Shown here one piece after another: positions 1 through 6,444 of a DNA stretch of 9,333 nt. The DNA comes from Alphaproteobacteria bacterium. GTDB lineage: Bacteria; Pseudomonadota; Alphaproteobacteria; Rhizobiales; Xanthobacteraceae. Both the position numbers and the translations under genes were made by a program. The notes beneath the pieces are model-generated. The model had not been told where the DNA came from. It saw only the letters and a list, made by a program, of their open reading frames with translations, and did not search any database. The stretch is taken from the NCBI GenBank assembly GCA_005883115.1, contig VAZQ01000400.1, positions 1-9,333 on the forward strand. Direction: 5' to 3'. How positions within the stretch are numbered: the stretch's first letter is position 1; every line of letters begins with the position of its first letter.

Positions 1-812
1 TCGCGCTGATGCTCGTGCTGACGTGGGGAGGGCGGCGGTATAGCTGGGCATCGCCCCAGATCCTTTCGCTGCTTCTCGTGTCTACCGCACTGTGGGCCTT
101 GTTCGCATGGCGGGTGATGACCGCTGAGGAACCATTTATTCCGTTGGCTGTGCTACGGGACGGCGCTACGCGCGCCGGTACTGCGGCGGCCTGTTTCGCC
201 ATCGGCTTGGTCATTGCTTTGACCATCGTACTGCCGCTCTATGCCCAGATTGCGCTTGGACTTTCGGTGAGCGAATCGGGCGTAGCCATCATTGCTCTGC
301 AAGGTGCTGCCACGCTGACGTCGATCATCGGCGGCCGGCTGCTCGTCCGCTTCACCTACTACAAGCGAGTCCCGCTCGTGGGTCTTTTGCTCTCGATTAC
401 AGCGCTTGTTCCGCTCGCAATCTCACCTACCAGCCTTCCATCCTTTGCTGCGCTCGGCCTGATCGCGCTTGTGGGCCTCGGATTGGGACCAATGTTCCCG
501 TTCACAGTCGTGGTGGTGCAGAATGCAGTTGCATTACATCAGCTCGGCACCGCAACCGGCACCATGAACTTCTTTCGTGCCCTGGGCTCAGCCTTCATCG
601 TCTCCGGCTTCGCGGCCATCGTGCTCGCGGGAGCGCCGATGGTCCGCGGTATCTCCGCCGGCGTGGTGCTGGTCGGAGCCGATGCGGGCGAAAGCTTCCG
701 CTGGGTCTTCGCAGCCGCTATCGGCTGCCTAGTGGTGGCGCTGGCATCTATCCTCCTTCTTGAGGAGCGCCCGTTGCGCGGCTCCGCCCGGGTGGAAAAG
801 CAGCTCGAATAG
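1..812 (+). CDS. MFS drug-type exporter (DHA2/EmrB-QacA family), C-terminal part, 5' truncated by window
   Basis: The frame is open from the first bases (codons begin at 3), so the ATG at 9 is probably internal and the gene starts outside the window. About 270 residues are visible, roughly the C-terminal half of a 14-helix proton-driven exporter in the inner membrane. Hydrophobic segments alternate with short loops. Near the end come QNAV, HQLGTATG and MNFFRALGS, then the tail LLEERPLRG. These match the C-terminal half of the next gene (991-2532) block for block, including the tail, so the two are tandem paralogues. The N-terminal MFS motifs (A, B, C) lie outside the window. By family the role would be proton-coupled efflux of a small amphiphilic compound; the substrate cannot be read from sequence. 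No membrane-fusion partner or regulator is visible. Family call is confident, substrate unknown. Confidence 0.9.
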   Translation, partial: ALMLVLTWGGRRYSWASPQILSLLLVSTALWALFAWRVMTAEEPFIPLAVLRDGATRAGTAAACFAIGLVIALTIVLPLYAQIALGLSVSESGVAIIALQGAATLTSIIGGRLLVRFTYYKRVPLVGLLLSITALVPLAISPTSLPSFAALGLIALVGLGLGPMFPFTVVVVQNAVALHQLGTATGTMNFFRALGSAFIVSGFAAIVLAGAPMVRGISAGVVLVGADAGESFRWVFAAAIGCLVVALASILLLEERPLRGSARVEKQLE

Positions 813-913
813 CCCATTGTGCAAGCGCCCGATCGAAGGTTGCTGTAGCGGCTAGTTAGCTTGCCCTCAAAGGCCGAGCGGCTGGTGTCATACCTGCTCT
901 GTCCACCGGCCCA

Positions 914-953
914 TTGCCTTGATGATGTTCGAGCGCCATACGAAGCAAGGCAA
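914..953. repeat. 8-bp inverted repeat upstream of the second MFS gene
   Basis: TTGCCTTG (914-921) and CAAGGCAA (946-953) are perfect reverse complements separated by 24 bases, and the right arm ends 37 bases before the ATG at 991. The 178-base gap between the two exporter genes holds nothing else convincing: I see no clear -35/-10 pair and no T-tailed hairpin. The repeat could be an operator for a dimeric regulator or chance. Its wide spacing fits poorly with typical TetR or MarR sites. Confidence 0.25.
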
Positions 954-990
954 CAATACTCACTGAGGCATTCATTCAATTCCGACTCGA

Positions 991-2532
991 ATGACACCGT
1001 CGAGCCGAAACTCGAACCAAACTTTCAAACCCGAGCCTATGCTTGCGACGCCCAACCCGCGGCTTTCCAAGGCCGATGTGCGCAATATCTTCTACGGCCT
1101 GATGCTCGGGATGTTTCTCTCGGCGCTCAATCAAACCATCGTCGCTACCGCCTTGCCCACCATCGGCCGCGAGTTCGGCGATTTCGAGAATCTGTCCTGG
1201 GTCATCATTGCCTATCTGCTGTCGTCGACGGTGGTGTCGCCGCTCTACGGCAAGCTCTCCGACATTCACGGGCGCCGCGGTATGATGCTGCTGGCGATTG
1301 GCCTCTTCATCGCTGGTTCGGCCCTGTGTGCAGCGGCCCCCAACATGGCGATCCTCATCGCAGGCCGAACGCTGCAAGGCGTCGGCGGGGGCGGGATCGT
1401 GCCGCTGACCCAGACGACCATCGCCGACATGATCACGCCGCGCGAGCGCGGACGATACCAGGCCTACATGGGCACCTCTTGGATCGTGGCCGGTGTCGCA
1501 GGACCCGTGCTTGGCGGCGCCATTGCTGAGTACGTGCACTGGTCGCTCATCTTCTGGATCAACGTACCTGTGGGAGTCTTCGCAGCGCTGCTGACCTACC
1601 ACGCGATGAAGCGGCTGCCGCGCCATGAACGGCCGCACCAACTCGACCTGATAGGTGCGGCCCTGATGGCCGCCACCATGCTGCTTATCGCGCTCACATC
1701 GGGCGGCAGCCGCTTGCCGTGGACGTCGTCGACCATCGTGGCTCTCATCGGCATTTCACTGGCGCTAAGCCTTGCTTTCGTGTGGTGGCTCAGGCTGATG
1801 CCGGAACCCTTTCTACCCCTCACTGTGCTCGGTAATCCGGTGATGTGCGCCGGCACGGCTGCCACTTCATGGATGCTGGGGGCGGTTTTGGGTCTCACCA
1901 TCTACATGCCGTTCTATTTCCAGGTCGTGCACAAGCTCTCGGCGACCGAAGCCGGTCTCGCGCTCATCCCAATCGTGGTGATGACGACGCCGGGATCGAT
2001 GTTGTCGGGGCGGTCGATGATGTATCTGCGCCATTACAAGGTCTCGGCGATCGGTGGGGCGATCATCGCGATCACGAGCGTTACCGCGCTAGCTATCCAG
2101 CCTGCGATGCCGCTCTATGGCGTCATCATTGCGCTGACGCTCATCGGATTTGGTGCCGGTACCATATATCCAGTCGCAACCGTTTCGATCCAGAATGCCG
2201 TGCCGGCGCATCAGGTGGGCACGGCGACGGGCGCTATGAATTTTTTTCGTGCCCTTGCGAGCACGTTGGCGGTGGCCATCATGGGTACGATTCTTCTGGC
2301 TGCCCTGGGTGCCACGCCCGAGCGGGGCACCGGCATGGAAGTCCTGGTGGAAACCGCAAGAGTCGCCGGTATCGACATCGCCATCGTGTTCCGGCTCGTA
2401 TTTTTTGCTGCCGATCTTTTCTTGGTTGCGGCCCTTGCCGCGGTGTTGCTTATGGAAGAGCGGCCGCTGCGGGGGCCCGCGACCAGGCCTCCACCCGTCT
2501 CGGCAGAAACGCCGGCCGCACCGGCGGAGTAA
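991..2532 (+). CDS. MFS drug-type exporter, DHA2 (14-TMS, EmrB/QacA) family
   Basis: A complete 513-residue inner-membrane transporter, the usual DHA2 length. Visible signatures are LNQTIVATALPTI (46-58, helix 1), motif A GKLSDIHGRRG (87-97, loop 2-3), RTLQGVGGGG (126-135, motif B region), and motif C AGVAGPVLGG (167-176, helix 5), which marks drug:proton antiporters. FWINVPVG (188-195) is typical of the subfamily. The C-terminal half repeats the preceding gene's blocks (QNAVPAHQVGTATG at 401-414, MNFFRALAS, LLMEERPLRG), then ends in a proline/alanine-rich tail. Expected function is proton-driven export of a small, often toxic compound; the substrate is unknown. The start is not certain: no good Shine-Dalgarno precedes 991 (a GAGG lies 22 bases upstream), and ATG 1039 (residue 17) also leaves the whole first helix. 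It lies 178 bases after its paralogue on the same strand, so co-transcription is possible but unproven. Confidence 0.93.
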   Translation: MTPSSRNSNQTFKPEPMLATPNPRLSKADVRNIFYGLMLGMFLSALNQTIVATALPTIGREFGDFENLSWVIIAYLLSSTVVSPLYGKLSDIHGRRGMMLLAIGLFIAGSALCAAAPNMAILIAGRTLQGVGGGGIVPLTQTTIADMITPRERGRYQAYMGTSWIVAGVAGPVLGGAIAEYVHWSLIFWINVPVGVFAALLTYHAMKRLPRHERPHQLDLIGAALMAATMLLIALTSGGSRLPWTSSTIVALIGISLALSLAFVWWLRLMPEPFLPLTVLGNPVMCAGTAATSWMLGAVLGLTIYMPFYFQVVHKLSATEAGLALIPIVVMTTPGSMLSGRSMMYLRHYKVSAIGGAIIAITSVTALAIQPAMPLYGVIIALTLIGFGAGTIYPVATVSIQNAVPAHQVGTATGAMNFFRALASTLAVAIMGTILLAALGATPERGTGMEVLVETARVAGIDIAIVFRLVFFAADLFLVAALAAVLLMEERPLRGPATRPPPVSAETPAAPAE

Positions 2533-2551
2533 TTCGGCGCAATTGCAATGT

Positions 2552-2569
2552 GCCAGTACCGGCACTGGC
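2552..2569. other. Small inverted repeat just after the MFS stop codon
   Basis: GCCAGT (2552-2557) and ACTGGC (2564-2569) form a 6-bp stem with a 6-base loop, 19 bases past the stop codon of the second exporter. No T-run follows, so it is at most a weak terminator or 3'-end stabilising structure for the exporter mRNA. Confidence 0.2.
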
Positions 2570-2607
2570 CTGCGAAATAAGTTGTCAGCCTACCAGACAC
2601 GGATGAC

Positions 2608-2643
2608 GAGCGGAGGCTTGCGAAGGGGGCAAGTGCTCCGCTC
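2608..2643. terminator. Strong hairpin in the convergent intergenic region, possible bidirectional terminator
   Basis: An 8-bp perfect outer stem (2608-2615 with 2636-2643) continues, past a small internal loop (one G opposite TG), into a 5-bp inner stem (CTTGC 2617-2621 with GCAAG 2629-2633) closed by a 7-base loop. It sits in the middle of the 155 bases where the plus-strand exporter gene and the minus-strand binding-protein gene converge, which is where a shared terminator would be expected. Neither side carries a T-tract, so it is not a canonical intrinsic terminator. It could instead block 3' exonucleases or work with Rho. Confidence 0.4.
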
Positions 2644-2687
2644 CTCGCGTCTGCGATGTCACGTCGGGAAGGTGACGATCCGGGACG

Positions 2688-3533
2688 CTACTTGGTTCGC
2701 ACGGTGTCTTGGTAACTGGGCGCCTCGCGCAAAAAGCCGCGCTTGAGCATCCAGTCGACCTTTGCCTTGAACTCGGCCGATCGATAGGTCCTGACCCCGG
2801 TCAGTTCGGGAAGCAGCCCATCTCTGCGCAGCTCCGGCGTTAAATCGCGCAGGAGTTCGTCTCGTGAGCGTTCTTCGTTCTCGCGCAGCCATTGGATCGC
2901 GCGGTTTAGAGCGCGTCGCAGTTTTTCCGCGGTCTCTGCGTCTATTTCGTCGGCCGCGACAATTCCGCCGCGCCAACGCAGATCGGCGATCTTGCGGCAG
3001 CCTGCCGCGATCGCGCGGGTTACTAGCGGTTCCATGAGCGCCGCCGCCTCGGTGCGGCCGCTGAGCAAAGCAGCCAATCGATCAGCCGCGTGTTCGAGTT
3101 TGATCTCGTGGAAGGATATCCCAGCCGCCTCCATGGCTTCGACGGCGGCATAGAATGTGCCCGCATGCCACGTGACCGCGATCGGCGTGTTGCGCAGATC
3201 GCCAAGGGTCTCCACACGCGAATCCCTCCTCACCATGATCGCGCCGGTGCGTATGGTGGCGTCGAGTCCGATGATCTTGCCGCGGCCCAACTGCTGCACG
3301 CGCTCGATAGCGCCCCACTCGCACACCGGATAGACCTCAAGCGTGCCCTGCTGGAGCTGCGTCTCTTTCCATCGTTGAGAGAAGTCCTTGACCCGGCCTT
3401 CGTTACCCTTGGGGTTATCTTCTTGATAGACGACGTCGAGACCTTCCTCGGCAAAGAAGCCTTGCTCCACCGCAACCCGCCAGGGTCGGTCGTGGGCGTT
3501 ACTGTCGCTTTGGAGCCGAATGGTGCGGGCCAT
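2688..3533 (-). CDS. NMT1/SsuA-like ABC-type solute-binding protein lacking a signal peptide
   Basis: 281 residues with the fold signature of the nitrate/sulfonate/taurine and THI5/NMT1 binding proteins. The N-terminal lobe has VAVEQGFFAEEGLDVVY (20-36). The hinge-side segment TLGDLRNTPIAV (109-120) is followed by TWHAGTFYAAVEAMEAAGI, matching the family's 'DLKGK-IAV...A...GI' pattern. The second lobe carries LLSGRTEAAALMEP (156-169). A charged helical C-terminus follows (about 200-281). The start is well fixed: GGAG lies 10 bases upstream (3547-3544) and an in-frame TGA lies just beyond it. The protein therefore begins directly with MARTIRLQSD and has no export signal, unlike classical periplasmic binding proteins. 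No permease or ATPase gene is in view. It may be cytoplasmic, or an enzyme or sensor built on this fold. The ligand is unknown. It follows the protease pair by 83 bases on the same strand. Confidence 0.82.
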   Translation of the reverse strand: MARTIRLQSDSNAHDRPWRVAVEQGFFAEEGLDVVYQEDNPKGNEGRVKDFSQRWKETQLQQGTLEVYPVCEWGAIERVQQLGRGKIIGLDATIRTGAIMVRRDSRVETLGDLRNTPIAVTWHAGTFYAAVEAMEAAGISFHEIKLEHAADRLAALLSGRTEAAALMEPLVTRAIAAGCRKIADLRWRGGIVAADEIDAETAEKLRRALNRAIQWLRENEERSRDELLRDLTPELRRDGLLPELTGVRTYRSAEFKAKVDWMLKRGFLREAPSYQDTVRTK

Positions 3534-3616
3534 GCTAGCTGCGCTCCAACCTCATAGGCGAACGATCTTATGCCTCGAAATTTGTGCGATCACAACGAGT
3601 TTGGAGCAGTTGGACG

Positions 3617-4429
3617 TTAACGCGCATCACCCCGTTGGCGCACTTCAGGCGGCAAGATCGGGGTCCTGCTAGGAAGCAGTGCAGCCCCCATCTTCACAGC
3701 CTGGTCGATGATCCAGGCGCGATAACGCGCGAGCGGTGTGACGCCAGTCAGGCCACCGCAGCCTTCGCTGGCGGCCGCGCCGGTGGACCAACTCACGACG
3801 CCGATCACGGCCGGCATGCGGCCAATCTCCCGATACACCGGGCCGCCGGAATCACCGGTGCAGGCACCGAGGCCGGGGAGCTCGCCCTTGGTAACGGGAT
3901 CGGCGAGTCTGATTTGCAAGGTCCCCGGCTGCCCCGTCGCCACTAGCGTCGCGGCGCGCACCGTGCCTGCGCTCTTGCCGTCGCCGGGAATGGCAACGCC
4001 GTAGCCGGCAACCACAAAGCGGTCGCCGGCAGCGATGGGCCCGCCTGCCGAGACCAGCGGCGCGGGAACGACCTGCAGCGGCGCGGCGAGCTTGATCAGC
4101 GCGATATCCGCGGTGATGCGGTGGCGCACGGCAGCATTGACGTCAAAGTCCGGATGGTGCGCGATTCCCGCCAAGTCCTTGAGCGTGGGTTGCCGCGCGT
4201 CGTCAAATTCAACCAGCTTGTAATTGGCGCCCGGCTGGACGCAATGCGCTGCAGTGAGCACGAGATCGCGTGCGAGCGCGACGCCGGAGCAGAAGGTGCC
4301 GCGTGAGCCGGTCAGCATCACGACCGCACCTCCCGTCTCCTTACCGGCAGGTGGCGCGCCCCCCACCATCGCGGAGACCGAAGACGCGAGCGTACAGGTG
4401 CAGATGAGAACGGTCGCGACCCGGATCAT
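3617..4429 (-). CDS. Secreted S1-family (chymotrypsin-fold) serine protease, second of a tandem pair
   Basis: 270 residues from the ATG at 4429. A longer frame from TTG at 4519 exists, but only the ATG gives a proper signal peptide: MIRVATVLICTCTLASSVSA, with cleavage expected after VSA-20. The mature enzyme then starts MVGG. Catalytic triad: His62 in LTAAHC, Asp108 in ADIALIKL, Ser194 in GDSGGP. Cysteine pairs 47/63 and 190/224 match the C42-C58 and C191-C220 disulfides of chymotrypsin. The residue at the S1-pocket base (chymotrypsin 189) is Gly in LGACTGDSGG, so trypsin-like Arg/Lys preference is not expected. Its ATG overlaps the stop of the upstream protease (ATGA, 4429-4426), so the two are translationally coupled. 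Shared blocks (GDRF-VAG-GV, RAATLVAT, PLARYR-WI) show gene duplication. It acts outside the inner membrane. Substrate unknown. Met at position 16 is unusual; Ile or Val is normal. Confidence 0.88.
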   Translation of the reverse strand: MIRVATVLICTCTLASSVSAMVGGAPPAGKETGGAVVMLTGSRGTFCSGVALARDLVLTAAHCVQPGANYKLVEFDDARQPTLKDLAGIAHHPDFDVNAAVRHRITADIALIKLAAPLQVVPAPLVSAGGPIAAGDRFVVAGYGVAIPGDGKSAGTVRAATLVATGQPGTLQIRLADPVTKGELPGLGACTGDSGGPVYREIGRMPAVIGVVSWSTGAAASEGCGGLTGVTPLARYRAWIIDQAVKMGAALLPSRTPILPPEVRQRGDAR

Positions 4430-5223
4430 GGCGCCAACGGGGACCCCAATCGCGCTGCGGTCTCCAGGATCCAGTAGCGGTAGCGGGCGAGCGGTATGAC
4501 GCCGCTCATGAATCCGCAAATGGGTTCACCGTCCGTGCGTGCCGACCAGCTCACGATCCCTACCAGCGCCCGATCCCGTTCGTCGAGCACCGGACCGCCG
4601 GAATCGCCGTTACAGACCCCGAAGCCGGCAGCCTCACCCAGTTTTTGTGGATCGATCAGGGTCAGCTGCTGCGAGTTCGGCCGGTCAGTGGCTACAAGCG
4701 TGGCCGCTCGCAGCTTGCCAGCGGTCTTACGGTCCCCTTGCACGCCGACACCGAAGCCCGCCACAATGAAGCGGTCACCGAGCGACGGCGGAGTGCGCCG
4801 CTCGCTGAATACGACCGGCATTAGATTCGGTGCCGGCGCCCCAAGCTTCACAAGCGCCAAGTCGGGAGCATCGGCGCGAGGTGAGAACTGCGGATGGGCG
4901 GCGACACTGGCGACATCCGTCACCACAGAGCGACGTCCTTCGAAGGTCAGCAATCGATATTTGCCGCTGTTTGGCACGCAATGTGCAGCCGTCAGCACGA
5001 GATCGAGCCCGATGGCGACTCCGGTGCATAGATGGTGCGCCCCTACGATCAGAACCACGTAGCGCGCAATCGCCGGGTCAGCGAAGGGCGCACCCCCGAC
5101 GATAGCCGCAGCGGGGCCGGTCGCGAGGGCGAGCCAAGCGAAGCCAACCAGTGCGCGGCGCAGAGCTATCGCCAGCTCAGCGCCTGCAAGGACCAGGTTG
5201 AACCGGCGTCGCTCGCCCGCCAT
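4426..5223 (-). CDS. Secreted S1-family (chymotrypsin-fold) serine protease, first of a tandem pair
   Basis: 265 residues from the ATG at 5223, which has an AAGG five bases upstream. In-frame alternatives are ATG 5247 and TTG 5298, which only lengthen the amino terminus. The signal peptide has a basic start (MAGERRRFNL), a hydrophobic core (ALVGFAWLALATG) and the site AAA-40, directly followed by IVGG, the mature amino terminus of active chymotrypsin-fold proteases. Catalytic triad: His81 in LTAAHC, Asp121 in PDLALVKL, Ser208 in GDSGGP. Cysteines 66/82 and 204/236 fit the two standard disulfides. The S1-pocket base residue is Gly (GFGVCNGDSGG) and Ser follows SW at the 216 position, arguing against trypsin-like specificity. 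Its stop overlaps the start of the second protease by four bases. It lies 115 bases after minE on the same strand. Read-through from the min operon is possible, but a separate promoter cannot be excluded. Confidence 0.88.
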   Translation of the reverse strand: MAGERRRFNLVLAGAELAIALRRALVGFAWLALATGPAAAIVGGAPFADPAIARYVVLIVGAHHLCTGVAIGLDLVLTAAHCVPNSGKYRLLTFEGRRSVVTDVASVAAHPQFSPRADAPDLALVKLGAPAPNLMPVVFSERRTPPSLGDRFIVAGFGVGVQGDRKTAGKLRAATLVATDRPNSQQLTLIDPQKLGEAAGFGVCNGDSGGPVLDERDRALVGIVSWSARTDGEPICGFMSGVIPLARYRYWILETAARLGSPLAP

Positions 5224-5243
5224 GCCCGCCTTTTGGCGGGCAT
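5222..5243 (-). promoter_or_regulatory. Perfect 9-bp hairpin covering the protease ribosome-binding site and start codon
   Basis: On the minus strand ATGCCCGCC, loop AAAA, GGCGGGCAT form a 9-bp perfect stem with a 4-base loop. The right arm ends inside the ATG at 5223, and the AAGG that would bind the ribosome straddles the loop and right arm. Such a structure could mask initiation of the protease pair, or favour the ATG at 5247, which lies four bases before the left arm. The structure is directly visible; the regulatory role is inference. Confidence 0.4.
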
Positions 5244-5338
5244 CCATGCCTTTATTATGGCTTGGCGCTTCGAGTGAAAATCTCGATCGCTGTGACAAGA
5301 CCGGATAGGCCCCGCGATGTCATCGGCAGAAGGCGCGC

Positions 5339-5611
5339 TTACGATCCTGTGGCTAGCAGCATGCCAGCTGAATTCGGGATTTCGACCTCAATTTCCAGCG
5401 TCGAGACATTCTCGCCGCGATCCATTCGCACCTGGACGTTCTCCCGTTCGACGGTGATGTGCTTGGTGAGCGCTGCGAGGATGTCTTCGCGCAGCACTGC
5501 AAGTAGGTCCGACTGGCCGCGGGCTGCCCGTTCATAGGACAATAGGATCTGAAGCCGTTCCTTGGCGACCGGAGCGGAACCGCGACGGCGAAAGAAGGTC
5601 AAGACGTTCAT
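5339..5611 (-). CDS. minE: Cell division topological specificity factor MinE
   Basis: 90 residues, close to the 88 of E. coli MinE. The amphipathic membrane-targeting start (MNVLTFFRRR) is followed by the anti-MinCD segment AKERLQILLSYERA (16-29), the region that contacts MinD and stimulates its ATPase. The C-terminal topological-specificity domain follows (about 35-85: LLAVLREDILAALTKHI, then ENVQVRMDR and STLEIEVEIP). MinE chases MinCD from midcell so that the Z-ring forms only there. The start ATG overlaps the minD stop as ATGA (5611-5608). A GGAG (5621-5618) lies six bases upstream inside minD, an ideal Shine-Dalgarno. It is the last gene of minCDE. I see no T-tailed terminator in the 115 bases before the protease gene. 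Confidence 0.96.
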   Translation of the reverse strand: MNVLTFFRRRGSAPVAKERLQILLSYERAARGQSDLLAVLREDILAALTKHITVERENVQVRMDRGENVSTLEIEVEIPNSAGMLLATGS

Positions 5612-6441
5612 GCCGCTCTCCGTCCGAACAGCTTGTCGAGCAGGCCTTTGCGATCGTTGGGTATGCTCATCGGCACCGCGTCACCCTTGAGCCTTCGGGC
5701 GGCATCGAGATAGGCGCGCGCTGGAGCGCTCGTCGCATTGTTGATCGTTATCGGAGATCCCAGATTGGAGGCGCGCAGAACCTCTTCACTTTCCGGAATG
5801 ATGCCCAGCAGCGGCGTGGAGAGGATCTCGAGCACATCTTCGATATTGAGCATCTCGCCGCGCGCGGCGCGCTGGGCGTCGTAGCGGGTGATGAGGACAT
5901 GCTTATCGACGCGCTGCCCGTTTTCTGCCTTCTCAGTCTTGGAATCGAGCAGCCCGATGATGCGGTCGGAATCGCGCACCGACGACACCTCCGGGTTAGT
6001 GACAATCACGGCGGTATCGGCGAAGCGCATCGCGAGCGTTGCGCCGCGCTCAATTCCGGCAGGGCTATCGCAGATCACCCAATCGAATTGCCCGCGCAGC
6101 TCGTTGATGATGCTCGCGACGCCTTCTTCGGTAAGGGCATCCTTGTCGCGGGTCTGCGATGCCGGCAGCAGCCATAGGGTCTCGAGCCGTTTGTCGCGGA
6201 TAAGCGCTTGCGAAAGTTTCGCCACGCCTTGCACCACATTGATGAAATCGAAGACCACGCGACGCTCCGCCCCCATCACCAGATCGAGGTTGCGCAGCCC
6301 GACGTCGAAGTCGACAACTGCGACCTTCTGTCCGGCTTGTGCCAGCGCCGCGCCGAGCGCGGCGGTCGACGTCGTCTTGCCGACACCGCCCTTGCCGGAC
6401 GTGACCACGAGGACTTTGGCCATACTTGCTGTTTCTGCCAT
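5608..6441 (-). CDS. minD: Septum site-determining ATPase MinD
   Basis: 277 residues from ATG 6441. An alternative ATG at 6423 gives 271 residues aligned with the E. coli start (MAKVLVVTS). The upstream ATG has a GGA seven bases before it, while the internal one has no visible ribosome site, so 6441 is kept with modest certainty. MinD is a ParA/MinD-type P-loop ATPase that binds the membrane as an ATP dimer and recruits MinC. Seen: deviant Walker A SGKGGVGKTT (15-24), switch I region VVDFDVGLRNLDLVMG (42-57), Walker B-like ICDSPAGIE (123-131), NPEVSSVRDSDR (149-160), and the C-terminal amphipathic membrane anchor KGLLDKLFGRRAA (265-277). It begins three bases after the minC stop and overlaps minE by four bases, so the three are co-translated. 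All catalytic residues appear intact. Confidence 0.97.
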   Translation of the reverse strand: MAETASMAKVLVVTSGKGGVGKTTSTAALGAALAQAGQKVAVVDFDVGLRNLDLVMGAERRVVFDFINVVQGVAKLSQALIRDKRLETLWLLPASQTRDKDALTEEGVASIINELRGQFDWVICDSPAGIERGATLAMRFADTAVIVTNPEVSSVRDSDRIIGLLDSKTEKAENGQRVDKHVLITRYDAQRAARGEMLNIEDVLEILSTPLLGIIPESEEVLRASNLGSPITINNATSAPARAYLDAARRLKGDAVPMSIPNDRKGLLDKLFGRRAA

Positions 6442-6444
6442 CGT

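Noticed and set aside
976..1641. Long minus-strand ORF opposite the second MFS gene (also a shifted plus-strand ORF at 861-1529)
   Set aside because: The translations are Arg/His/Asp-rich and lack any recognisable fold. They are shadows of the GC-rich exporter frame, which has clear family motifs.
4370..4429. Lipoprotein signal in the second protease because of Cys residues in its signal peptide (LICTC)
   Set aside because: The residue before each Cys is Ile or Thr, not Gly/Ala/Ser, so no lipobox is formed. A standard signal-peptidase site fits better.
4430..4519. Longer start (TTG at 4519) for the second protease
   Set aside because: It adds 30 non-hydrophobic residues ahead of an ideal signal peptide that begins at the ATG overlapping the upstream stop codon.
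5224..5298. Longer starts (TTG 5298, ATG 5247) for the first protease
   Set aside because: Neither has a well-spaced ribosome site and they only lengthen the polar amino terminus. ATG 5247 is kept as a possible alternative in the hairpin finding.
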